20,335 nt of DNA from a virus. The notes under the pieces were generated by a model that did no database searches, was not told the origin of the DNA, and saw nothing but the letters and a program-made list of their open reading frames with translations. Below, piece after piece: positions 14,586 through 20,335 of this stretch (positions are counted from its first letter, which is position 1; each line of letters starts with the position of its first letter). The position numbers and the translations under genes are program-made. The stretch is from IMG/VR virus record IMGVR_UViG_3300010155_002734, positions 1 through 20,335 of that record. One strand, given 5' to 3'.

Positions 14586-15016
14586 ACGACCCAACAACGA
14601 AAATTCAATTAATCTGGAAGAAGATCGAAGCCGGTTGCTATCGCGCGACCTCGCCAGAGGGCGCGCTTATTCAGGTTGCCAAGTATCCCGGCAACTACGC
14701 ACCGGGCGGGCGACCTTTCTATTGGGCGGTCACGCTTTGGGACACCGAGGACGTAACGAACTTGACCTTCAAAGATCGCGCCGAAGAAATCATACAAGCC
14801 GACGGCGTTTATCAGGGAACACTACTCGAAGCCAAAGACTACGCCGAAGACCTTTTAACTTGGGCGCAGAACGAAACGGTTAAATCGGAAGCATTCGAAG
14901 CGAGCGTTTATCCGAGATTCTTCTTGCCCGGCGAGTACGACGTCGCGACAGGTCGACCGGCGGCGGAAGTTTACGAATTTAACGGCGATCGAATCGTCGC
15001 GAAGGGGGAAAAATGA
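14582..15016 (+). CDS. Unknown 144-residue protein
   Basis: The ATG at 14582 is preferred over an upstream in-frame ATG at 14552 because GAGGAG and GGAG lie close upstream and it forms the ATGA overlap typical of this operon. The fold looks alpha/beta with many aromatics: IQLIWKKIEAGCYRATSPEGALIQVAKY, GGRPFYWAVTLWDTEDV. A helical segment (LEAKDYAEDLLTWAQNETVKSEAF) follows, then YPRFFLPGEYD. No membrane segment or metal motif is seen, and I do not recognise the family. The N-terminal beta pattern that includes PFYWAV looks like small proteins encoded near phage recombination genes, but I cannot name one. Confidence 0.7.
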   Translation: MNDPTTKIQLIWKKIEAGCYRATSPEGALIQVAKYPGNYAPGGRPFYWAVTLWDTEDVTNLTFKDRAEEIIQADGVYQGTLLEAKDYAEDLLTWAQNETVKSEAFEASVYPRFFLPGEYDVATGRPAAEVYEFNGDRIVAKGEK

Positions 15017-15144
15017 AACTTGCAACGTTAACCAACATCGCCCGCGAATTGCTCGCGGTCGTTTTTGTCGCGGCAGTCTTTGCCGCAATTCTCGCGGTCG
15101 ATACGGTTCGGCTCGATCGCATTTTTACGGAGTGGATTAAATGA
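15013..15144 (+). CDS. Single-pass membrane protein, 43 residues
   Basis: The frame starts at ATG 15013, overlapping the previous TGA, with GAAGGGGGAA upstream, and ends at TGA 15142-15144, overlapping the next ATG. Both overlaps and the ribosome-binding site support a real gene. The sequence is a short N-terminus (MKLATLTNIARE), a membrane segment LLAVVFVAAVFAAILAV (residues 13-29) and a charged C-terminus (DTVRLDRIFTEWIK). With one membrane helix it could be a small regulatory membrane peptide, a superinfection-exclusion type protein or a spanin/holin partner. There is no endolysin next to it, which makes a lysis role less likely. Confidence 0.75.
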   Translation: MKLATLTNIARELLAVVFVAAVFAAILAVDTVRLDRIFTEWIK

Positions 15145-15449
15145 GCAAAGGCAAACTAACAGCGGCGGTAAAAGATCGACGCGCGACGCGCGTCAACATT
15201 GCGCGCGCCGCGCAACTAATGGATATGAAGTATTCGTCTATCCGCGAAGCGATGGATCGCGGGTACATCCGGGCGACCGTTCGCTATGAAGGGTCAAACG
15301 GGCGAACGGGTCGGCTTACAACAATTGGCGACTTGGAAGACTTTCGACTTGTGCTAATCGAACGTTACTCCGCGTACAACAGCGAACACCACGCCGCGAA
15401 AGTCGAGTCGCTTCAATCTATCGGCGACCTTTCGGACATTGCAACATGA
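15141..15449 (+). CDS. Helix-turn-helix-like DNA-binding protein
   Basis: The 102 residues begin with a basic tail (SKGKLTAAVKDRRATR), then VNIARAAQLMDMKYSSIREAMDRGYIRATVRYEG. This reads as a helix-turn-helix (about residues 18-42) followed by a beta wing, as in excisionase/MerR-like small regulators. A second stretch, RLTTIGDLEDFRLVLIERY, continues in the same style. The fold is inferred from pattern only. It overlaps its neighbours on both sides by ATGA, linking it to the recombination genes that follow. It could be a regulator of this operon or a replication accessory protein. The palindrome at 13247-13267 is one conceivable target, without direct evidence. Confidence 0.6.
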   Translation: MSKGKLTAAVKDRRATRVNIARAAQLMDMKYSSIREAMDRGYIRATVRYEGSNGRTGRLTTIGDLEDFRLVLIERYSAYNSEHHAAKVESLQSIGDLSDIAT

Positions 15450-16654
15450 GCAACAAAACGAAAGCAACAGGCGATACGAATCTCGACCGCGCCCGCGCGG
15501 CGGGGTTCGAGATTGTGACCTATTCTTCCCTGTCCCGGTTCAGGAATTGCCGTCGAAAGTTCAAGCTCGGCTACGTTGACGGACTCAAGCCGAAAGCGAA
15601 GAGCGACGCGTTGTGGATTGGAACGATTTTTCACAACGCGATCGAGGCGCATTATAAGCGCGGCGAAATTGACGTCGACCGTTTCTTAACCGAAGAGCAA
15701 GGTTTAACGCTCGACGACGAAACTCGCGGAACGTTTGAGTTGTTGCGCGCAATGTTGCGCGGCTACTTTGCGCGTTGGGGTACGTCGAAAAGCGACAAGC
15801 CCGTCGGCGTTGATCCTCGCGGGATGATTCGCGACGACGAACTTGAATATCTCTACGTCGAACCGACATTCGTTCACAAAATCCGCAATCCGGAGACGGG
15901 CGCGAAGTCGCGTTCGTTCATCCTGTCCGGCAAGATCGACGGACTCGTTCATTTGAAAGGAACGAACGAGCTTTACATAAAGGAAAACAAGACGGCGGCG
16001 ACGATCGACGGCGCATATCTTGAGCGGCTATGGTCCGATTTCCAGTCGATGCTATACGCGCGATACATCGACGACATCGTTTCGGACGGTTTCGGAATGA
16101 GAGTCGTCGGCGTTCTGTACGACATAACCGAAAAGACGCGCATTCGTCGCAAGGCGGGCGAGACTGTCGACAAGTTCGAGGAACGACTCGGTCGTTACAA
16201 GACCGAAAAAACGATCGAGAAGCACCGCGAAGCGGGACCGAAGCCCGCCGAAACTTGGGAAGCGTTTCGCGAGCGCATGAAACGCGAGTACGAAAACCCG
16301 GACAAGATGCACCGCGAGTTAATACGCTTCGACGAGCAACGGCTCGCGGACATCGACGGCGAGGTTTGGGAAATGACGCAACAAATACTCGACGCGCGTC
16401 GACGCGACAGGTGGTCGATGAACACTTCGCAATGCTATTCGTTCGGCTTCGGCTGTTCGTTCGTCCCGATTTGCCGCGCGGGCGGAGTCCTCGACGAGAT
16501 AACAGCGAACGACTTCGAGGTTCGAGTTCCATTCGAAGAACTCGACGACGTAGACTTCGACTTCGAGTCGAACGGAATGATTTTTCAGCCGACCGAAAAA
16601 AAGGTCGCTTCGACTATTGACACCGGCGACGAATCGCCTACCCTTCCTTTCTAA
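15446..16654 (+). CDS. PD-(D/E)XK exonuclease with Fe-S-type cysteines (Cas4/AddB-like)
   Basis: This 402-residue protein has the motifs of the PDDEXK_1 nuclease family: YSSLSRFRNCRRKFKLGYVDG at residues 26-46, GTIFHNAIEAHY with H63, the metal-binding D165 in LSGKIDGLVH, and E180-N-K182 in LYIKENKTA. QSMLYARYI continues the RecB-type core. One cysteine near the N-terminus (C35) and three near the C-terminus (C330, C337, C343 in QCYSFGFGCSFVPIC) have the layout that binds a 4Fe-4S cluster in Cas4 and AddB. The protein probably resects dsDNA ends to make single strands for the annealing protein encoded next. A charged insertion at about 228-300 and an acidic C-terminal tail are less typical. 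It begins by ATGA overlap. Confidence 0.9.
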   Translation: MSNKTKATGDTNLDRARAAGFEIVTYSSLSRFRNCRRKFKLGYVDGLKPKAKSDALWIGTIFHNAIEAHYKRGEIDVDRFLTEEQGLTLDDETRGTFELLRAMLRGYFARWGTSKSDKPVGVDPRGMIRDDELEYLYVEPTFVHKIRNPETGAKSRSFILSGKIDGLVHLKGTNELYIKENKTAATIDGAYLERLWSDFQSMLYARYIDDIVSDGFGMRVVGVLYDITEKTRIRRKAGETVDKFEERLGRYKTEKTIEKHREAGPKPAETWEAFRERMKREYENPDKMHRELIRFDEQRLADIDGEVWEMTQQILDARRRDRWSMNTSQCYSFGFGCSFVPICRAGGVLDEITANDFEVRVPFEELDDVDFDFESNGMIFQPTEKKVASTIDTGDESPTLPF

Positions 16655-16681
16655 CCTTTTCCATTTTTTGGAGTTCAAGAC

Positions 16682-17512
16682 ATGACAACGAAAGCAACGC
16701 AAACGAAACCGGCGGAAGCGACGCCGACAACAACGGCGAAGCCGGTAGGCGTTTTACCGACCGCCTCGACACCGCCGAAGCGAAGGATCGAAGACCTTTC
16801 GATTCTTCTTTACGGCGCGCCCAAGATCGGGAAGTCGTCGTTCGCGGCGCAGTTCCCCGACGCACTCTTCCTACCAACCGAACCCGGCTTAAACTCGCTC
16901 GACGTTTTCCAAGCCCCGGCCGACGGGACAGGCGTTAAAGACTGGCCGGAGCTTTCCCGCATTTATTCGGAAGTCGCGCGCGGCGGACACGGCTTCAAAA
17001 CAACAGTTATCGACACAATCGGCAACGCCTACGAATTTGCAGCGGCGCACGTTTGCGGCGCGCGCAACGTTGAATACGCGGGCGACCTCGCGCACGGTAA
17101 AGGTTGGGGATTGATTAAAGCGGAGTTTAAGCGGCTGATTACGGCGGCGGCAAAACTTCCATTCGGTTTAATCATGATCGCTCACGCGACAAACGACAAA
17201 ATCGAGCAAGGTGGTAGCGAGATAATCAAAACGCGTCCGACCTTGTCGAACGCTTGTCGCGAAGTGCTTTTGGGTCTTTGCGATATGATTTTGTTTTTCG
17301 ACGTCGAGAAAGTTAACGACGACAACGGAAACGTTCGGTTCGATCGCGTTTTACGCACGAAGCCGAACGCAAACTTTGAAGCGGGCGATCGCTCGGGAAC
17401 ACTCCCGGCGGTTATCCGTGTACCTAACGGCGCGTCGATGAGTGGCCCGGAACACTCCCGCGCCTTATTTAACGAGTTCCGGAAAGCCTACGAAAGCGGT
17501 GTAAAAAAATGA
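16682..17512 (+). CDS. Sak4-like RecA-fold ATPase / annealing protein
   Basis: The start follows TTTTTTGGAG with normal spacing. After a disordered Thr/Pro/Lys-rich stretch (1-36) comes an AAA_24-type core: strand LSILLYG, Walker A GAPKIGKSS (residues 45-53), FLPTEPGLNSLDVF, Walker B KTTVIDTIG (D111), and the sensor-like strand GLIMIAHATNDK (162-173). CDMILFFDVEKV and VLRTKPNANFEAGDRSGTLP follow. This matches phage Sak4-type single-strand annealing ATPases, which promote homologous pairing with help from a single-strand-binding protein. The neighbouring exonuclease and DUF669 protein complete such a set. The alternative, a generic phage nucleotide-binding protein, cannot be excluded. It overlaps the next gene by ATGA. 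Confidence 0.87.
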   Translation: MTTKATQTKPAEATPTTTAKPVGVLPTASTPPKRRIEDLSILLYGAPKIGKSSFAAQFPDALFLPTEPGLNSLDVFQAPADGTGVKDWPELSRIYSEVARGGHGFKTTVIDTIGNAYEFAAAHVCGARNVEYAGDLAHGKGWGLIKAEFKRLITAAAKLPFGLIMIAHATNDKIEQGGSEIIKTRPTLSNACREVLLGLCDMILFFDVEKVNDDNGNVRFDRVLRTKPNANFEAGDRSGTLPAVIRVPNGASMSGPEHSRALFNEFRKAYESGVKK

Positions 17513-18039
17513 ACGACAACAACGGCGATTATTACGGCGATGTTCTGGCAGAAATGGACGACGCGTTCGCGAACGCGCCCGCTCCCGACGGCGGAGTAAC
17601 CGAAGTTCCCGACGGCGATTATCAGGTCGTCGTAAAAGAAGCATTCTTGGCGACTTCGCAAACATCGGGCAACCATTTACTAAAATGGAAACTTAAGGTT
17701 ATCGGTCCGCGCCATCGTGGCGCGACACTGTGGCGCAATAACGTTATCGCGCGCGATAAGATGCAATGGTTAAAGAAAGACCTCGCGGTTGCGCGGCTCA
17801 ATCTCGAAAGCCTGTCGGAGCTTGAAACGCGCGTCGAAGAATTGAAGGGCGTTGTTATGGACGTTCGCGTTCAAAAGAACGGCGACTTTCTTAACGTATG
17901 GCTTAACCGTTTCGTAAAGGTCGACCCGAACGCCGATCTTTCCGACGCGGCTCAAAGTGGCTTCGCTTCGCCAGTTGTTAACGACGTCGGCGCAACAACA
18001 CCGCAAGCACCAATTGACGAAGAAGGGGTTCCGTTCTAA
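17509..18039 (+). CDS. DUF669 single-stranded DNA-binding-like protein
   Basis: The 176 residues carry the DUF669 pattern: VPDGDYQVVVKEAFLATSQ, GNHLLKWKLKVIGPRHRGATLWRNNVI and DKMQWLKKDLAVARLNLESLSELE. A VVMDVRVQKNGDFLNVWLNRFV strand pair then closes an OB-like barrel (about 30-140). The C-terminus ends in DEEGVPF, an acidic tip with final Pro-Phe like the partner-binding tail of bacterial SSB. Such proteins are commonly encoded next to Sak4 and probably coat single strands for it. The TGA-ATG overlap with the ATPase gene suggests matched production. An 89-nt gap with an inverted repeat follows. Confidence 0.85.
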   Translation: MNDNNGDYYGDVLAEMDDAFANAPAPDGGVTEVPDGDYQVVVKEAFLATSQTSGNHLLKWKLKVIGPRHRGATLWRNNVIARDKMQWLKKDLAVARLNLESLSELETRVEELKGVVMDVRVQKNGDFLNVWLNRFVKVDPNADLSDAAQSGFASPVVNDVGATTPQAPIDEEGVPF

Positions 18040-18052
18040 AATCTATCGGTTT

Positions 18053-18118
18053 GGCGTCGCGCGCGTTTTTTGCTTTCAACAGCAGTTTCCTACTATTCCA
18101 TCCCTCGCGCGCGACGCC
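18053..18118. repeat. 13-bp GC-rich inverted repeat between DUF669 and ERCC4 genes
   Basis: GGCGTCGCGCGCG (18053-18065) is exactly complementary to CGCGCGCGACGCC (18106-18118), with 40 nt between. The left arm is followed by six T; the right arm is followed by TCTTTCTCTT and then the ERCC4 start. It may be a long-loop hairpin attenuating transcription or translation, or a protein-binding site. The following gene has no visible Shine-Dalgarno. Confidence 0.65.
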
Positions 18119-18128
18119 TCTTTCTCTT

Positions 18129-18638
18129 ATGCCAAAACGCGAAACAATTCGATTGATTGTCGACACTCGCGAAAAGCGACCTTGGGTTTTTTCGCCGATC
18201 GTGACAACGCGACGCGCGAAGCTCGAATCGGGCGACTACTCAATTGAAGGTTTCGAAGATCGAGTCGCGGTCGAGCGGAAGACGAAAGACGACTTCGTTT
18301 CGTCGATTTGTTCCGGGCGATCGCGATTCAATCGAGAGCTTCGTCGACTGCAAGCGTTCGAGTTTGCGGCGGTCATTGTTGAAGCGGAATTACCCGACTT
18401 GTTGTCGGGGAACTATACAAGTGGAATGTCCGCGCGCGCTGTTCTTGCGACAACGGCGGCGATCACGGTAGAACGCGGCATTCCTGTTTTCTTTGCGAGC
18501 CATAGAGCGGCGGCGGCGATACTCGCCGAAGCGTTCTTCGCTCGCTTCATAACTAAAAACGAAAGAACGAAAGGGCGAGCAAATGCAACGGCAGAAACAA
18601 AGACGCGCACCGCGCGAAAGGAAGACCGGCCCGGTTGA
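18129..18638 (+). CDS. ERCC4-family nuclease
   Basis: The ATG at 18129 gives 169 residues starting just before the conserved core. A TTG at 18051 would add 26 hydrophobic residues and run through the inverted repeat; neither start has a good ribosome-binding site. The active-site motif is clear: VDTREKRPW (11-19), ESGDYSIEG (33-41) and VAVERKTKDDF (47-56). Together they give GD...ERK...D of XPF/ERCC4 nucleases. LPDLLSGNYTSGMSARAV and GIPVFFASHRAAAAILAEAF complete the fold. Family members cut branched DNA such as flaps and forks. The protein lacks a helicase or a helix-hairpin-helix part and has a basic tail (KGRANATAETKTRTARKE). Its end overlaps the helicase gene by 56 nt. A role in resolving recombination or replication intermediates is inferred. 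Confidence 0.88.
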   Translation: MPKRETIRLIVDTREKRPWVFSPIVTTRRAKLESGDYSIEGFEDRVAVERKTKDDFVSSICSGRSRFNRELRRLQAFEFAAVIVEAELPDLLSGNYTSGMSARAVLATTAAITVERGIPVFFASHRAAAAILAEAFFARFITKNERTKGRANATAETKTRTARKEDRPG

Positions 18639-20335
18639 AGCGACCGGTCGGGTAACGCGAATTTACTATTCGTCCGACTCATTTTCGGCGGGCGTGTTAA
18701 CCGCCGACGACGGCACCGACTACAAATTCGCGGCAAAGGGCGAACTCGAAACAGGCGACCGCGTAACGCTCTCGGGCGAGTGGAAGTATCACGCGAAATA
18801 CGGCTCGCAAATTGACGGCGCGACTTTCTTGTTTGATACCAAGCCAACAACCGAAGGGCTTGTCGCCTACCTGTCGAAGAGCGATCGGTTTAAGGGTGTC
18901 GGTCCATCGCGCGCGGCGGCTCTTGTTAACTCGATCCTCGCGTTAGGTGACTTCGAAACTATTGTCGTGAACACCGACCCGGCAGAAATCGCCGAACGCG
19001 CGGGCGTTCCCGTTGCAGTCGTTGAAACACTCCGCGACGAATGGACAACGCAAGCGGGGACGAATGGGATCATGGCCGAGCTTGCCGGTTTCGGCGTGAC
19101 ACCGGCAGCGGCGAAGAAGTTGTTCGACAGGTTCGGCGGCTCGGTTGTAAAAACGATTCAGCGTAACCCGTACTTTCTTGTCGGTCGGATTCGAGGGTAC
19201 GGCTTTAAGCGTGTCGATGAAATCGCGCTCCGGGCGGGCATGACGAAAAACGATTCGAGTCGCATAGCGGCGGGCGTTGTTCACGTTTTGCGCGAGGCGC
19301 GCGACAATGGCGGACATACATTCACGGCGGCGAAGCCGTTCGTTCGCGCCGCTCTTGAGTTGCTCGCGCTCGACACAATAGACTGTCGCGAACGCGTCGA
19401 AGCGGCAATCGGCGACGCGGTCGAGGGCGGCGATATTCGCGCGGCGGAAATCAACGGCGAACACCTGTTCGGCTTGCCTGAACTGTGGCAAGCCGAAGAG
19501 GTTGTTCAGGGCGCGATTAAAGCAAACGCGCAAGGCGCGGGCGCATTCTCCGAGCAATCGCCTGAGAGTCTCGCAAAGCTCGCTCTCGACGCGTGTTCGA
19601 CCTTGAACGACGGACAAGTCGCGGCGGTCGTTGGCGCGCTCTCTAACCGCCTGTCGGTGATTACAGGCGGCGCGGGATCGGGAAAAACGTTTCTCGTCGG
19701 TGCAATCTGCGACCTGTTCGAATCTCACAACGACGCAACCGTCGCGCTTGCCGCGCCTACCGGCAAGGCGGCGAACCGCTTAATCGAATCCGTCGGGCGA
19801 AAGGCGACGACGATTCACGTTTTACTCGACCCGAAGCCGCAAACCGTCGACGGCGAAGTCGTCTTTAACTTCGCGAAAAACGAAGAAGACAAGATCGACG
19901 CCGACCTCTTGATCGTCGACGAAGTTTCCATGGTCGACGTTCTTTTATTCTCGTCGCTATTGCTCGCGGTCGATTGGAACCGAACGACGGTCGTTCTTGT
20001 CGGCGATCACAACCAACTGCCGCCGGTAGGCGCGGGCGCGGTTCTTCGCGACCTTATCTCGGGCGACCTCGCGCCGGTCGCGCGGTTAACTGAAATTCAC
20101 CGCAACGCCGGAACGCTCGAACGCAAAATTAACAACGTGTTGTCTGGCGTCGTCGAGGCGTCCGTTCCTCGCGACTCGGGTTCGATTGAGATTCCGCCTT
20201 GGACCATACTTCCGAAATACAAAGACAAAGACGAAGCGGCTACGTTTATCGCGCGCCTGTTCCGCGAACATTTGGAAAAGTTCACGCGCGCGGACGGGTC
20301 GCCAGTTGATCCGATATGGGGCGTACAACTGTTTA
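18583..20335 (+). CDS. RecD2-like 5'-3' helicase (3' end outside window)
   Basis: The frame opens with ATG 18583 behind AAAGGGCGAG and stays open for 584 codons to the window edge. It starts with a beta region like the RecD2 N-terminal OB part (GPVEATGRVTRIYYSSDSF, GDRVTLSGEW, TTEGLVAYLS). Helix-hairpin-helix units follow (FKGVGPSRAAALVN, LAGFGVTPAAAKKLFDRFGG, VGRIRGYGFKRVDEIA). The helicase core has Walker A GGAGSGKT (362-369), LAAPTGKAANRL, Walker B LLIVDEVSMVD (DEVS at 446-449), VGDHNQLPPVGAGAVLRDLI (motif III, from 473) and LTEIHRN. Motifs IV-VI are beyond the edge. RecD2 enzymes unwind DNA 5' to 3'; here it would work with the nucleases and the annealing protein. It overlaps the ERCC4 gene by 56 nt. 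Confidence 0.93.
   Translation, partial: MQRQKQRRAPRERKTGPVEATGRVTRIYYSSDSFSAGVLTADDGTDYKFAAKGELETGDRVTLSGEWKYHAKYGSQIDGATFLFDTKPTTEGLVAYLSKSDRFKGVGPSRAAALVNSILALGDFETIVVNTDPAEIAERAGVPVAVVETLRDEWTTQAGTNGIMAELAGFGVTPAAAKKLFDRFGGSVVKTIQRNPYFLVGRIRGYGFKRVDEIALRAGMTKNDSSRIAAGVVHVLREARDNGGHTFTAAKPFVRAALELLALDTIDCRERVEAAIGDAVEGGDIRAAEINGEHLFGLPELWQAEEVVQGAIKANAQGAGAFSEQSPESLAKLALDACSTLNDGQVAAVVGALSNRLSVITGGAGSGKTFLVGAICDLFESHNDATVALAAPTGKAANRLIESVGRKATTIHVLLDPKPQTVDGEVVFNFAKNEEDKIDADLLIVDEVSMVDVLLFSSLLLAVDWNRTTVVLVGDHNQLPPVGAGAVLRDLISGDLAPVARLTEIHRNAGTLERKINNVLSGVVEASVPRDSGSIEIPPWTILPKYKDKDEAATFIARLFREHLEKFTRADGSPVDPIWGVQLF

Noticed and set aside
15013-15144. Assigning the 43-residue membrane protein as a holin
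   Set aside because: Only one membrane helix, no endolysin beside it, and the gene is in a recombination/early operon; the name would be a guess.
18943-19728. Long minus-strand open frame (261 codons)
   Set aside because: It lies opposite the RecD2-like helicase, whose motifs are clear; the translation is Arg/Cys-rich and without recognisable motifs. GC-rich third positions create such shadows.

Overview
The window looks like part of a siphovirus (long, non-contractile-tailed phage) or prophage. All supported genes lie on the + strand, are tightly packed and often overlap by ATGA or TAATG. The tail-tip set DUF2460 - DUF2163/BR0599 hub - NlpC/P60 peptidase - Phage-tail_3 tip protein is the arrangement of the Rhodobacter-type gene transfer agent and of related phages of Alphaproteobacteria, and the DUF2793 genes point the same way. 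The host is therefore probably an alphaproteobacterium; this is inferred from gene families only. No integrase, repressor, terminase, portal or capsid gene is in view, so temperate versus lytic lifestyle cannot be decided.

Region 1 (1-12527), tail morphogenesis and adsorption: the end of a probable tail tube gene; a tail assembly chaperone with a canonical -1 slippery heptamer GGGAAAC directly before its stop, making a G/GT-type fusion; a 1092-residue tape measure; a DUF2460 distal tail protein with an extra C-terminal domain; a kelch-type beta-propeller protein; a coiled-coil protein; the hub; the peptidase; the tip protein; and two tandem DUF2793-type proteins. The kelch and coiled-coil genes interrupt the usual DUF2460-DUF2163 neighbourhood, and the N-terminus of the kelch protein resembles the extra domain of the DUF2460 protein.

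Region 2 (12542-13858), the boundary: two small unknown genes end the structural operon. Then comes a 211-bp intergenic region with an extended -10 promoter and a 21-nt palindrome near the expected transcription start, one unknown 125-residue gene, and a strong intrinsic terminator. This is a self-contained, moron-like unit. A second extended -10 promoter follows.

Region 3 (13859-15449), small early-type genes of unknown function: three share a nearly identical ribosome-binding/start cassette. The rest include a zinc-ribbon-like protein, a 43-residue single-pass membrane protein and an HTH-like protein.

Region 4 (15446 to the end), recombination and replication: a PD-(D/E)XK nuclease with Fe-S-type cysteines, a Sak4-like RecA-fold ATPase, a DUF669 single-strand-binding-like protein, an ERCC4-family nuclease and a RecD2-like helicase cut by the window end. 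Together they look like a complete end-resection, annealing and branch-processing set.
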